A stretch of 64,000 bases of DNA, taken from the NCBI GenBank assembly GCA_003225175.1, contig QIBA01000060.1, positions 1 to 64,000 of the forward strand, read 5' to 3'. Source of the stretch: Acidobacteriota bacterium. GTDB lineage: Bacteria; Acidobacteriota; Terriglobia; Terriglobales; Acidobacteriaceae. Below the pieces are notes generated by a model. That model made no database searches. It saw nothing but the letters and a program-made list of their open reading frames with translations, and was not told the origin of the DNA. Position 1 is the stretch's first letter. The number at the start of each line of letters is the position of its first letter. Shown here one piece after another: positions 18,753 through 27,957 of this stretch. The position numbers and the translations under genes are program-made.

Positions 18753-21542
18753 ATGCAGAGCTTTTATCAACGATTCGTAGACACGGCGACTCGATATCCA
18801 AATAACGTCGCGGTGGAACTGCAGCGCGCAGCGCCCGCCTCCGACAGCTCTGCAGCAGATACATCATCTGCCCAGAATGTGAGCTTTACGTATGCCGAAC
18901 TGCGCCGCATCGCAGAACATCTTGGCGCCTGGCTACAGAAGGAGGGAGTTTCCGCAGGCGCGCGATGCGCAATCCTGGCAGCCAACAGCCCGCGCTGGGT
19001 GGCAGCGTATCTCGCAACCATGGCGGCCGGGTGTGTCGCAGTACCGCTCGATACAGCCTTCAAATCAGAGCAGGTAGCAAAGCTGCTGAAGGACTGCGGC
19101 GCGTCTATGCTGTTCGTCGACGGTGCGCACGTCGAAATCGCCCAAGATGCCTGGAATTCAATCAGCGTGGATCCGGCTACCAAGGGCCGGGTGTTTGTCA
19201 TCGACTCCCACGTTAATTCACCGCTCCCAGACCTCGATCAGGTCCTCTCCCAAAATGTTCTCGCACTCACTGCCTTGCAGGTGACGGCCAACGAAGTTGC
19301 CGTTCTCCTCTACACCTCGGGTACTACCAGCGATCCCAAAGGCGTGATGCTCACGCATGCAAACCTCAGCGCAGAAGCGGACGCCGTGTTCAAGACAATC
19401 CGAGTCACGCCAGATGATGCGCTGCTAGGCGTTCTGCCGCTGTTTCATGCGCTCGCTCAAATGGCAAATCTTCTACTGCCACTCTCGATTGGCGCACGAG
19501 TGGTGTACCTGGAGAGCCTGAACACGACAGAACTGCTCCGCGCGTTGCAGGAGCGCGGGATTACTCTGTTCGCCTGCGTTCCACAGTTCTTCTACCTGAT
19601 CCACGAAAGAGTGACGAAGGAAGTTGAAAGTCGCGGTGGAATGGCACGCATCGGATTCCGCAGCTTACTGGCGACAGCGCGTGTGGGGAATGTGCTCCGC
19701 CTCAATTTGGGAAAGATATTCTTTGCCAAAGTCCATCGGCAGCTTGGAATCAAGATGCGTCACTTCATTACCGGTGGTTCCCGTTTTGATCCCAAGATCG
19801 GCCGTGATCTCGAAGAGATGGGCTTCAGCGTCTTGCAAGCTTACGGGCTTACGGAGACAACCGGCGGCGCGTTTGTGACTCCGCCGGGTGACAACGTCCT
19901 TGGCTCCGTTGGTAAGCCGCTTCCGGGGAATGAAGTCCGCATTGAGCGCAGCGAGCAGCATGCAGAAGGCTCCGCCGGCGAAATCCTGATTCGCGGACCG
20001 ATTGTCATGAAGGGCTACTACAACCGTCCCGAAGCAACAGCCGAAATTCTGAAAGAAGGATGGCTACACACTGGCGATCTCGGGTATCTGGATCCTCACG
20101 GCAATCTGTTCGTGACCGGACGCAGCAAGGACGTCATTGTTCTGAGCAATGGCAAGAACATTTATCCCGAAGAGATCGAAGCGCATTATCTGCAATCGCC
20201 CTTGATCAAGGACATCTGCGTCATAGGCCTCGAGAGCCGTCCGGGTGAGCCCCTGGCGGAGCGCTTGCACGCGGTGATCGTCCCTAATTTCGACGTGCTG
20301 CGCGAGCGCAGAGTCGTGAATGCGCGCGAAGTGATTCGCTTCGATGTCGAAGGGCTTTCAGCGCAACTCCCCAGCACCAAACGCATTCTTAGCTATGACA
20401 TCTGGCAGGAAGATCTGCCGCGCACCACCACCCGGAAACTGAAACGCTTTCAGATTCGACAGCGTGTGACAAAGAATGAGAAGGGGACAGCGGAACAGCC
20501 GCTCTCTGCCGAACGCAAATTCAGCGATGAAGATCGCTTGTGGCTCTCCGCTCAGGATGTGCAGCAGGCAATGACTGTGATTCGCTCTACGAGTAAGAAG
20601 GAAGGCGAGATTCATCCCGAAGATAATCTTGAACTCGATCTCGGCCTCGACTCGATGGAACGCGTCGAACTGCTAGTCGCGCTGGAAGGCGCCCTGAACT
20701 CGCATCCTGAAGACTCGGAGCTAGCGAATGTTTATTCCGTTCGCGAACTTATTACTACGCTGCTCAAATATCGTGATGCGTCAGCGACTGGAACGAAGGG
20801 CACTGGCTGGGAATTTGTCTTCGCCTCAGAAACAACCGATCAGGAAGTAATCGAGACACTTGCTCCCTCACGATCCTTCACTATGTTCTGGTTTGTTGCT
20901 GCGCGACTGGCCCGCTACTTATGCCAGGTGCTGTACAGGATTCAGCTCAGCGGCCTGGAAAACATACCGCAGGACCGGCCTTTCATCCTCTCGCCTAATC
21001 ATCAAAGCTTCATGGATGCTCCCCTGATCATGAGCTATCTCCCATTTCGGATTTTCCGGAAGATGTTCTATGTGGGCACGAGCGAGATCTTTGGAACGGG
21101 AATCCTCCGCCGCATCGCGCGTTCGATGAAGCTGGTGCCTATCGATCCCGATGCAAACCTGGTCCCGGCTATGCGCGCAGGCGCTTACGGACTTCGACAC
21201 GGCGAGGCCCTCGTGCTGTATCCGGAAGGCGAGCGCAGCATAAGCGGCGAGCCCAGAATGTTCAAAAAAGGCGCAGCCATTCTTGCCACGCACCTGCAGG
21301 TTCCGATCGTACCCGTAGCAGTTGACGGCTTCGAAAAAGCGTGGGGACGCGGCAAGGGAATCAGGCTTTTTCAGGCGCTGCAAATTCGCATCGGCTCTCC
21401 CATCGAGCCAGAGGCCACTGCCGGCGCTTCGGAGAAGAGCTACGACAGACTGACCACTGAGCTGAAACAGCGCGTTATGGATATGTGGATGGTTCTTCAC
21501 ATGCGTTTGGGTTCACAACACGAGGTTGCAGCTGCCCGCTGA
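18753..21542 (+). CDS. Trimodular acyl-CoA/ACP synthetase, acyl carrier domain and PlsC-type acyltransferase
   Basis: 929 residues with three modules. Residues 1-575 are an AMP-forming ligase (YTSGTTSDPKGVMLTH at about 188-203; GYLDPHGNLFVTGRSKD; NGKNIYPEEIE). Residues about 595-675 are an acyl carrier-like domain with LGLDSMERVELL, the Ser near 636 being the expected phosphopantetheine site. Residues about 700-915 are a 1-acylglycerol-phosphate acyltransferase with the HxxxxD box NHQSFMD (His near 750) and YPEGERS. A plausible role is to activate a fatty acid, hold it on the carrier and transfer it to a lysophospholipid. E. coli Aas has the opposite order and no carrier domain. Specificity is inferred, not shown. 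Confidence 0.85.
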   Translation: MQSFYQRFVDTATRYPNNVAVELQRAAPASDSSAADTSSAQNVSFTYAELRRIAEHLGAWLQKEGVSAGARCAILAANSPRWVAAYLATMAAGCVAVPLDTAFKSEQVAKLLKDCGASMLFVDGAHVEIAQDAWNSISVDPATKGRVFVIDSHVNSPLPDLDQVLSQNVLALTALQVTANEVAVLLYTSGTTSDPKGVMLTHANLSAEADAVFKTIRVTPDDALLGVLPLFHALAQMANLLLPLSIGARVVYLESLNTTELLRALQERGITLFACVPQFFYLIHERVTKEVESRGGMARIGFRSLLATARVGNVLRLNLGKIFFAKVHRQLGIKMRHFITGGSRFDPKIGRDLEEMGFSVLQAYGLTETTGGAFVTPPGDNVLGSVGKPLPGNEVRIERSEQHAEGSAGEILIRGPIVMKGYYNRPEATAEILKEGWLHTGDLGYLDPHGNLFVTGRSKDVIVLSNGKNIYPEEIEAHYLQSPLIKDICVIGLESRPGEPLAERLHAVIVPNFDVLRERRVVNAREVIRFDVEGLSAQLPSTKRILSYDIWQEDLPRTTTRKLKRFQIRQRVTKNEKGTAEQPLSAERKFSDEDRLWLSAQDVQQAMTVIRSTSKKEGEIHPEDNLELDLGLDSMERVELLVALEGALNSHPEDSELANVYSVRELITTLLKYRDASATGTKGTGWEFVFASETTDQEVIETLAPSRSFTMFWFVAARLARYLCQVLYRIQLSGLENIPQDRPFILSPNHQSFMDAPLIMSYLPFRIFRKMFYVGTSEIFGTGILRRIARSMKLVPIDPDANLVPAMRAGAYGLRHGEALVLYPEGERSISGEPRMFKKGAAILATHLQVPIVPVAVDGFEKAWGRGKGIRLFQALQIRIGSPIEPEATAGASEKSYDRLTTELKQRVMDMWMVLHMRLGSQHEVAAAR

Positions 21543-21555
21543 GCTCGATCTTGAT

Positions 21556-21707
21556 TACGTGGTTCCGGCCGGCCGCCGTGCCGGTACAAGGCGTCAGATT
21601 TCCTTGCTCTGAGTATTTTGCATTATCAATGGTTGAGAGAACCGAGAACGACACATTTCCAAGCAACCGCAACACTGTACCGGCCGAGGGCGGCCGGAAC
21701 CGTAATT
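21556..21707. repeat. GTACCGGCCGAGGG inverted-repeat element
   Basis: Left arm 21556-21590 (GGTTCCGGCCGG, then GTGCCGGTACAAG) and right arm 21677-21707 (GTACCGGCCGAGGG, then CGGCCGGAACC) are imperfect reverse complements about 86 nt apart. Another single arm is at 15994-16027. It lies between the convergent acyltransferase-fusion and reductase genes and could form a long hairpin at their shared 3' boundary. Confidence 0.7.
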
Positions 21708-21757
21708 AACATCGGAGCCTGAGGATAAGACGCTCTGAGCGCCACCTGGTCTGGAAG

Positions 21758-21813
21758 ACTTCAACTCACACCAGCTGCTTTTTCTACTTCAACTCACACC
21801 AGCTGCTTTTTCT
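21758..21813. repeat. Perfect 28-bp tandem duplication over a stop codon
   Basis: The 28-nt unit beginning ACTTCAACTCACACC occurs twice without gap (21758-21785 and 21786-21813). The second copy holds the last codons and stop of the minus-strand reductase gene (KAAGVS and TGA). The first copy repeats this coding end in the 3' untranslated region. The reading frame of the gene is not altered. Confidence 0.9.
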
Positions 21814-22652
21814 AAAGTGATCAGAGTGGCCGCGTAGTCCAGGTTGGCGTTGCCCTCGCGTGTCGAAGACTCATAGACCTTGTCGACAGTTTCAAGCCCC
21901 GGGAGCTTCACTCCATTTAGGCGGGCAGCTTCGAGCATCAGATGTATGTCTTTGTGCATGAGTCGCATGGGGAAATTGGCGGAAAAATCTCGCGCCATTA
22001 CAAATGGAGCTTTGTAGTCCACAACTCCGGATCGGACCATCGACTGATTGATCAGGTTTATCAGAGGCTTCAGATCCACGCCTTGCTTCTTCGCAAGGAC
22101 AAGCGCTTCGGCAAATCCCTCGTAGGTAAGAGCGATCATCAGGTTCATCGATAATTTTGCGGCGAGGCCTTTGCCATTCGCGCCCACACGCACTGCGCTC
22201 TTGCCCATCACTGCGAACAGCGGCTGCAGTTTTTCGAACGTCTCTTCGCGCGCCCCGACGATGAAGATAAGCTGGCCGCTCTCAGCTCCCACTTTGGAGC
22301 CAGTGACCGGCGCATCGACGAAGTCGCCACCCTTCGCTCTTACTTTCTCGGCAAATTTAAGGCTCGCATCGGGCAAGATGGTGCTGGAGTCGACGACGAC
22401 TGTGTTCGGTTTCAGTGATTCGATCACTCCGTTTTCGCCTAATAGCACTTCTTCCACGGCTTTCGTATCGGAGACACATAGCCAGACAATCTCAGCATCT
22501 TTGGCAGCTTCTCTCGGCGTGGAAGCCGAATGCGCTCCATCAACAGTTTTACCGGGACTGCGATTCCAAACCTTCAATTCATGACCGGCCTTGACGAGGT
22601 TTTGAGCCATGGGTTTGCCCATGATTCCCAATCCGAGAAATGCAATTCGCAT
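21789..22652 (-). CDS. 3-hydroxyisobutyrate dehydrogenase-family NAD(P) oxidoreductase
   Basis: 287 residues with the beta-hydroxyacid dehydrogenase fold. The N-terminal nucleotide site is FLGLGIMGKPMAQNLVKAGH. The substrate-binding segment is DAPVTGSKVGAESGQL. The catalytic lysine region is GKGLAAKLSMNLM (family Lys in the KxxNN-like stretch), and a C-terminal helical domain carries MHKDIHLMLEAA. Family members reduce 3-hydroxyisobutyrate, tartronate semialdehyde, glyoxylate or succinic semialdehyde. The VTGSKVGAESGQL type favours the glyoxylate/succinic semialdehyde reductase branch, but this is not certain. AGGAG precedes the ATG by about seven bases. It is the last gene of a three-gene minus-strand operon (15-nt gap). 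Confidence 0.83.
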   Translation of the reverse strand: MRIAFLGLGIMGKPMAQNLVKAGHELKVWNRSPGKTVDGAHSASTPREAAKDAEIVWLCVSDTKAVEEVLLGENGVIESLKPNTVVVDSSTILPDASLKFAEKVRAKGGDFVDAPVTGSKVGAESGQLIFIVGAREETFEKLQPLFAVMGKSAVRVGANGKGLAAKLSMNLMIALTYEGFAEALVLAKKQGVDLKPLINLINQSMVRSGVVDYKAPFVMARDFSANFPMRLMHKDIHLMLEAARLNGVKLPGLETVDKVYESSTREGNANLDYAATLITLEKAAGVS

Positions 22653-22667
22653 GCTTACTCCTGAAAG

Positions 22668-24815
22668 CTAAGAAATCTTTCTAGCCGAAGACACCGGCTC
22701 CTGCTGGCGCAAATGTTCCTTGAGCGCACTCGTCGACTCAATCGGCGGCTGACAGCTGAATCCAGAGCACAACAGCGCGAAACTCTTGTTCTGTTTTAGC
22801 GCAGGAAGGTTCGGGATGGTCTGAGCCAGCGTCGGAGGAAGATTCTTTTCGACGACGTGATCGCGATTGAACTGCAACACTGAGTTCGAGATGCTGAACG
22901 GCGACAACGCGGCGCGATAGAGTTCATGCGCCTTTTCGTCTTTGCCTATGATGACCGCTTGGATATGAGGACGCGAGCACACCGCAACGGCGATCCCGTA
23001 GGTCGCGCCGAAAATTCCAAAATGACCGGCGATACCGGCGAATGCGCCTAACGTGGACTCCGCGATCTCGCGGTGCTTGTTGTCTCCGGAGTATGCATGA
23101 AGCCGCAACAGAGTGATAGCAGCCGCCGGATTGCCCGCCGGAGTCGGCGAATCCTGCAACGGCTTGCGCCTGGCGGCGAGCGCGCCGAGGCTACCCTGCA
23201 ATGCACGCCTTGAAGTATCGAAGAACCCGCCGCCCGTTTCGTCGTGAAAGTTCTCGATCATCTTTGCGGCGATCTTCTCTGCGAAGCGGTAATAACTGAG
23301 GTCAGTCGTGATTTCGTACGCGTCAAGGCAGGCGATTACTGAGAACGCATAGTCGTCCAGCAGTCCATTGACGTCGCGATGCTGCGCGGCAGAATCGGAG
23401 TAGGCGATTACGTGCCTGAGTCCGTTCTCCGTGGACCACCCTTCAGAAAGCAGCCGATCGAGCGATCGCAAAGCAAAGTGCTCTGCGTCTGACAACTCAA
23501 GAACCTTTGCTGCCTCAAGATATGCGGAGATGCAAAGGGCGTTCCAGCTCACGTAGATCGTCTTATCGATGTATGGGGTCGATCGAGCAAGTCGCGCGTT
23601 CAGCATTTTTTCTTGCGCCGAGCGAATAAGCTCTCGGATTTCCTCGACGCTACGCTTCAGCCGCGTCGCAAGCTGCTCCGGAGTGGCACGAACGTGCAAG
23701 ACATTTTTCTCAGGTCGATGATGCATCTCGCCGACTTCCCCGATGTCGTAAAGCGGCGCAACCGCCTCGAGTTCCTGCGGAGTCAGGACCTCGCGCGCCT
23801 CGGCAAGCGACCAGGTGAAGTAATCGCCGTCGTCATGCAAATCGATATCAGCATCCTGCGAGGCATAGAAGCCGCCGCTCTCGCGATCGCTTAGCCAATC
23901 ATCCATCCAGCGAATGATGTCGCGGGCAATGTGTGCGTAGAAGTCATTCCCGGTGAGCTGGTAGGCATGTACGTAGTTCTTGAGGAGCCCCGAGTTGTCG
24001 TACGACATCTTTTCGAAATGTGGCACGACCCAGCGTTCATCCACCGAGTAACGATGAAATCCTCCGGCGAGCTGATCGTAAACGCCGCCTTGGGCCATCC
24101 TATCCAGCGTCGTGGTCACCACCTTCAAAGCCTCTTCCTCGCCACTTCGGCCGCAGTAATCGATAAGCAGATCGAGGATTGAAGGATGTGGAAACTTCGG
24201 AGCAGATCCAAATCCGCCATGATGCGGATCGAAGCTCTGGATCGCGGACTTCACTATGCCATCGACCAATCCGGGAGAAATCTCTCCCGAACGGCCCGCG
24301 AATGATTCGGCATGATCGATCGCGCTCATGACATGCTCGGCGGATTCCATCACATCGCTGTGCTTTTCGCGATACGCCGATGCAAGAGTCTGAAGAATGC
24401 GCTTGAATCCGGGACGTCCGTAGTGATCCTCGGGCGGAAAATAGGTCCCGCCGAAAAATGGCCGGCCATCGGGAGTCAGAAAAGCCGTGAGAGGCCAGCC
24501 GCCTTGTCCGCTCATTGCCTGAACCGCCGCTTGATATCGGCTATCAACGTCGGGCCGCTCGTCGCGGTCAACCTTCATTGCGATGTAATTGTCGTTAATG
24601 AGCTTCGCGATCTCGGCATTTTCGTACGACTCACGATCCATCACGTGGCACCAGTGGCACCAAACGGCGCCAATGTCAAGCAACACCGGCTTGTTCTCAC
24701 GCTGAGCCTTGTCGAAGGCGTCCGCGCTCCACTCGTGCCACTCGACCGGCTGATGCATCGCGGACCGCAGATATGAAGAACAGGCCTGCGCTAGTGCGTT
24801 TTTGGACTCCGACAT
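22668..24815 (-). CDS. Thioredoxin-fold DUF255 / YyaL (SSP411-like) protein
   Basis: 715 residues. Residues 1-165 are the thioredoxin-like DUF255 domain with the CHWC motif (Cys53, Cys56) and the family signatures VEWHEW, GGWPLTAFLTPDG and FFGGTYFPPED. The remainder is an alpha/alpha-barrel related to the N-acylglucosamine 2-epimerase/cellobiose epimerase fold (GGVYDQLAGGFHRYSVDERWVVPHFEKM, SQDADID). The protein is full length for the family. Its physiological reaction is unknown; human SPATA20 is a homologue. It is the middle gene of the operon, starting 19 nt after the M20 gene ends. Confidence 0.88.
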   Translation of the reverse strand: MSESKNALAQACSSYLRSAMHQPVEWHEWSADAFDKAQRENKPVLLDIGAVWCHWCHVMDRESYENAEIAKLINDNYIAMKVDRDERPDVDSRYQAAVQAMSGQGGWPLTAFLTPDGRPFFGGTYFPPEDHYGRPGFKRILQTLASAYREKHSDVMESAEHVMSAIDHAESFAGRSGEISPGLVDGIVKSAIQSFDPHHGGFGSAPKFPHPSILDLLIDYCGRSGEEEALKVVTTTLDRMAQGGVYDQLAGGFHRYSVDERWVVPHFEKMSYDNSGLLKNYVHAYQLTGNDFYAHIARDIIRWMDDWLSDRESGGFYASQDADIDLHDDGDYFTWSLAEAREVLTPQELEAVAPLYDIGEVGEMHHRPEKNVLHVRATPEQLATRLKRSVEEIRELIRSAQEKMLNARLARSTPYIDKTIYVSWNALCISAYLEAAKVLELSDAEHFALRSLDRLLSEGWSTENGLRHVIAYSDSAAQHRDVNGLLDDYAFSVIACLDAYEITTDLSYYRFAEKIAAKMIENFHDETGGGFFDTSRRALQGSLGALAARRKPLQDSPTPAGNPAAAITLLRLHAYSGDNKHREIAESTLGAFAGIAGHFGIFGATYGIAVAVCSRPHIQAVIIGKDEKAHELYRAALSPFSISNSVLQFNRDHVVEKNLPPTLAQTIPNLPALKQNKSFALLCSGFSCQPPIESTSALKEHLRQQEPVSSARKIS

Positions 24816-24834
24816 AAGGTTTCAGTCTAGCGCA

Positions 24835-25827
24835 TTAGGACGCGAGCAGTTTTTCCGCGACTGAAACGTACAGTTCAACAGCGTCGGTCAGATCGCGCTT
24901 CGATATGAACTCACCATCTGTGTGCGCGACATGAATCGATCCTGGTCCCAGCAGCACAGGCTGACCCCAGTTCGTGAGTGCTGGAATATCAGTCGTGAAC
25001 GCCGCAATCATTTCGGGAATTCCATCGACCGTACGAAGTTTGACGTATGGAATTTCCAGCGCGAATTCGGCGATCGCTAGACTTTTGACAGCTGTCTGAA
25101 TGTCTTTGCGTAGCTTCTCAGTAGATCCGACGAGACGATACAGCAATTGCGCCTGTGCAAAATCGGGAATTACGTTCGGAGCACGACCACCTTCGATCAA
25201 CCCGATGTTAACGGTAGTCGGGCCGATCTCAGGATTCTCTGGCAGTGACATCTCTAGCAGCCGATATAGCGCCTTCACCAGCTTCTCGATCGCTGAGTCT
25301 CCGAGGTGCGGATATGCCGAATGCGCCATGCGTCCCTTCGCAGTGAGTTGCACGCGAAGCGTTCCTTTGGAAGCGCGTCCGATCTTGTTCTCGGTTGGTT
25401 CGCCGTTGATCAGGAATCGTGATCCAGGAGCGTGAAGGTTAGCCTCCTTTGCTCCCTGACTGTCGCGCTCTTCGCCAACAAGAAAAAGCAGTCCAATATT
25501 TGAATTGTTCTTGCGGAGTGTTTCGGCGGCTGCGATCTGCGCGGCTATGATTCCTTTGGCATCGCATGAACCGCGTCCGTAGATCTTCTCGCCATCTTCG
25601 GATGATGGAATGAACGGCGGCACTGTGTCCATGTGAGTCGAGAAAATGAGATCAGGCTTCGCGTCAAGAGTCGCGTAGATGTTGTTGCGAGCACCGTCAA
25701 CCTGCATCTTCTCAGTGCGGTATCCGAGCTCTGAAAGAAAGCCGTGAAGATAATCACCTACTTCGGCTTCGTTGCCGCTGATCGATTCGATGTCAATAAG
25801 CTCGCGTGTGAGCCGCGCTGGGTCCAT
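24835..25827 (-). CDS. M20-family metallo-amidohydrolase (ArgE/DapE-like)
   Basis: 330 residues of the M20 peptidase/deacylase family. Metal-site motifs are STHMDTVPPF (His and Asp), YGRGSCDAKG (bridging Asp), LFLVGEERDSQG (catalytic Glu and ligand Glu) and a late His in IHVAHTDGEF. The dimerisation domain lies at about 160-270. Members remove acyl groups from N-acetylornithine, N-succinyl-diaminopimelate, N-acetyl-citrulline or dipeptides. Without other arginine or lysine biosynthesis genes nearby the substrate is open. First gene of a minus-strand operon, divergent from the alpha/beta hydrolase across 88 nt. Confidence 0.85.
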   Translation of the reverse strand: MDPARLTRELIDIESISGNEAEVGDYLHGFLSELGYRTEKMQVDGARNNIYATLDAKPDLIFSTHMDTVPPFIPSSEDGEKIYGRGSCDAKGIIAAQIAAAETLRKNNSNIGLLFLVGEERDSQGAKEANLHAPGSRFLINGEPTENKIGRASKGTLRVQLTAKGRMAHSAYPHLGDSAIEKLVKALYRLLEMSLPENPEIGPTTVNIGLIEGGRAPNVIPDFAQAQLLYRLVGSTEKLRKDIQTAVKSLAIAEFALEIPYVKLRTVDGIPEMIAAFTTDIPALTNWGQPVLLGPGSIHVAHTDGEFISKRDLTDAVELYVSVAEKLLAS

Positions 25828-25915
25828 ATTGAAAGCATATCGGAAGCACTCGCGTAGAATCGAACTCAGCGCAATAGTCTTGCGTATTGCTTTAAGACTG
25901 AGGTAGTCCGAGAAA

Positions 25916-26584
25916 GTGGCGAATGCGATTCAGTCCATCTTTCTGTCCGGTCCTGCTGGCCGGCTGGAAGCGCTGCTGAACGTTGGAGCGCCCGGCGCAC
26001 CCTATGCTGCGCTGGTTTGCCATCCTCACCCGGTACATGGCGGAACGATGCACAGCAGAGTCGTCTATCACGCAGCGAAGGCTGTGCACGGCTTTGGTTT
26101 GCCGGTGCTGCGTTTCAATTTCCGCGGCACTGGATTGAGCGAAGGCACACACGACCACGGACGAGGCGAGCGCGATGATATTCGCGCAGCACTTAACTGG
26201 CTGGAGCAGGAGTATAACCTGCCAATCATTTTTGCTGGATTTTCGTTTGGCGCCGCGACGGGACTAAAGGCCTGCTGTCCCGATCCACGCGTTGTAGGAC
26301 TGATTGCGCTTGGAACGCCGCTTAGCGTCCAGGAGCGCCTCTATACATATTCGTACCTCTCGAGCTGCACGAAGCCAAAGCTGATGGTCAGCGGCGACCA
26401 CGATCAGTTCGCTCCCACGGCAAATCTGCGTGAGATTTTCAACCTTGCTGCTGAGCCGAAGGAATTCCTGTTAGTGGAAGGCGCCGATCACTTCTTCGAA
26501 GGCAAGCTGCCAATTATGCGAGAAGCCATCGCGGAATGGCTGCCCCGTCACTTCCCTGCTCTCAATCTGCAACAACGCGCCTGA
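25916..26584 (+). CDS. Alpha/beta hydrolase (small, KANL3/TEX30-like)
   Basis: 222 residues. The oxyanion region is LVCHPHPVHGGTMHS, the nucleophile elbow GFSFGA (Ser), the acid likely Asp in SGDHDQFAP, and the histidine GADHFFEG. HPHPxxGGTMxxxVV and FRGxGxSEG are typical of a bacterial family of short alpha/beta hydrolases whose substrate is unknown. The start is GTG at 25916; no strong ribosome site is visible. It is followed after only 6 nt by glycerate 2-kinase, so the two are probably co-transcribed. Confidence 0.82.
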   Translation: MANAIQSIFLSGPAGRLEALLNVGAPGAPYAALVCHPHPVHGGTMHSRVVYHAAKAVHGFGLPVLRFNFRGTGLSEGTHDHGRGERDDIRAALNWLEQEYNLPIIFAGFSFGAATGLKACCPDPRVVGLIALGTPLSVQERLYTYSYLSSCTKPKLMVSGDHDQFAPTANLREIFNLAAEPKEFLLVEGADHFFEGKLPIMREAIAEWLPRHFPALNLQQRA

Positions 26585-26590
26585 TCCAAA

Positions 26591-27913
26591 ATGCAATTGG
26601 GCTCGGACACCAAACCAAAAAGAATGCATGAGTTGGCGCGGCAGATCTTTAACGAGACGCTCGCCGAAATTAGCATTCCTCGTGTGTTCAATCGCAAAGT
26701 TGAGTATTCACGCGGGATTCTGCGGGTTGAACAGGACCTCTATGATCTGAACTCATTTGAACGCGTGCTGGTGATTGCGATAGGCAAGGCGGCGCACACG
26801 ATGCTGGAATCGCTGCTGGCACAAACTGGACCGACTTTGCAGGGAATCGTCTGCTCGGTTCCAAGTTCATCGCAACAGCCCGGGTTTCGCTATTTTGCAG
26901 GTGGGCATCCCCTGCCCACGGAAGAATCCGTGCGAGGTGCAAGGGCCATTCTGAAGGCGCTTTCTGGTCTGAATGAGCACACGCTGGTGGCCTATCTCAT
27001 CAGCGGCGGGGCATCCGCCATGGTTGAGGTGCCAATTGAGGAAGATATCTCGCTCGACGATCTCGTTGAAACCTATAGAGTGCTGGTCCACTCCGGTGCC
27101 ACGATTAGCGAGATCAATGCGATCCGCAAGCATCTGTCTGCAGTAAAGGGAGGCAGGCTGGCTCAGGCCGCATTTCCTGCCCGGCAGCTCAGCATCATGG
27201 TAAGCGACGTTCCTGAACATTCGCTGGATACACTAGCCTCCGGGCCAACCATGCCGGACTCAAGTACGGACACCGATTGCTATCTGATTGCGGAGACGCA
27301 CGGTCTCTCCGGAACGTTTCCCGAAAGCGTACGAAGAATTTTTGCGGAGCGAGCTTTGAAAGAGACTCCGAAGGCGGATGATTCTGCATTCGCGAACTCA
27401 CGCTGGTGGCCGATCCTATCGAGCACGTCGGCAGCGCAAGCCGCAGCGGACTCGCTGTCGAAGCATGGCTTTGCTGTCGAAATCGACAACACACCCGACG
27501 ATTGGCCTTTCGAGCGAGCAGCCGGGTATCTGCTAAACCATCTTCACGAACTGCGCAAGAGCAAGTCGCGAGTGGCTGTGATCTCGGCAGGAGAGATCAC
27601 AGTGAGTGTTCCTGATATGGGCGGCACCGGAGGTCGGAACCAGCATTTTGCTTTGTACTGTGCTCAGCAGATTGCGGGAGAAGACATTGTGGTTGTCAGT
27701 GCAGGAACTGATGGAATCGACGGGAACAGCCCTGCCGCAGGTGCCCTAGCGGATGGGACGACAATTGCTCGGGCGCGTGAGGCAGGGTTCGACGTGAAGC
27801 GAACCCTTGAGAGTTTTGATTCATATTCATTGTTCGGGCGGTTAGGTGATGCAATTGTCACCGGACCAACAGGTAACAATGTGCGGGATGTGCGCATTCT
27901 AGTTGCGTACTAG
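26591..27913 (+). CDS. Glycerate 2-kinase (MOFRL family)
   Basis: 440 residues matching the DUF4147/MOFRL glycerate kinase family. Key regions are VLVIAIGKAAHTML, GGHPLPTEESV, YLISGGASAMVEVP, RKHLSAVKGGRLA, DVPEHSLDTLASGPTMPD and the C-terminal MOFRL domain (GGTGGRNQHFAL, SAGTDGIDG). These enzymes phosphorylate D-glycerate to 2-phosphoglycerate in the cytoplasm, feeding glycolysis from the glyoxylate/serine side. Glycolate oxidase genes 1 kb away support a role in C2 acid use. A second in-frame ATG at 26624 could be the true start, but the first lies close behind the hydrolase stop, consistent with coupling. Confidence 0.88.
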   Translation: MQLGSDTKPKRMHELARQIFNETLAEISIPRVFNRKVEYSRGILRVEQDLYDLNSFERVLVIAIGKAAHTMLESLLAQTGPTLQGIVCSVPSSSQQPGFRYFAGGHPLPTEESVRGARAILKALSGLNEHTLVAYLISGGASAMVEVPIEEDISLDDLVETYRVLVHSGATISEINAIRKHLSAVKGGRLAQAAFPARQLSIMVSDVPEHSLDTLASGPTMPDSSTDTDCYLIAETHGLSGTFPESVRRIFAERALKETPKADDSAFANSRWWPILSSTSAAQAAADSLSKHGFAVEIDNTPDDWPFERAAGYLLNHLHELRKSKSRVAVISAGEITVSVPDMGGTGGRNQHFALYCAQQIAGEDIVVVSAGTDGIDGNSPAAGALADGTTIARAREAGFDVKRTLESFDSYSLFGRLGDAIVTGPTGNNVRDVRILVAY

Positions 27914-27947
27914 CCGCTCTTCAGCATCACACCCGACTCAGAGCGGC
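27913..27947. terminator. Hairpin between convergent genes
   Basis: Perfect 8-bp arms GCCGCTCT (27913-27920) and AGAGCGGC (27940-27947) flank a 19-nt loop, between the stop codons of glycerate kinase and the MBL hydrolase. There is no T-run on either strand, so termination is only a possibility. Confidence 0.4.
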
Positions 27948-27957
27948 CGAAACCACA

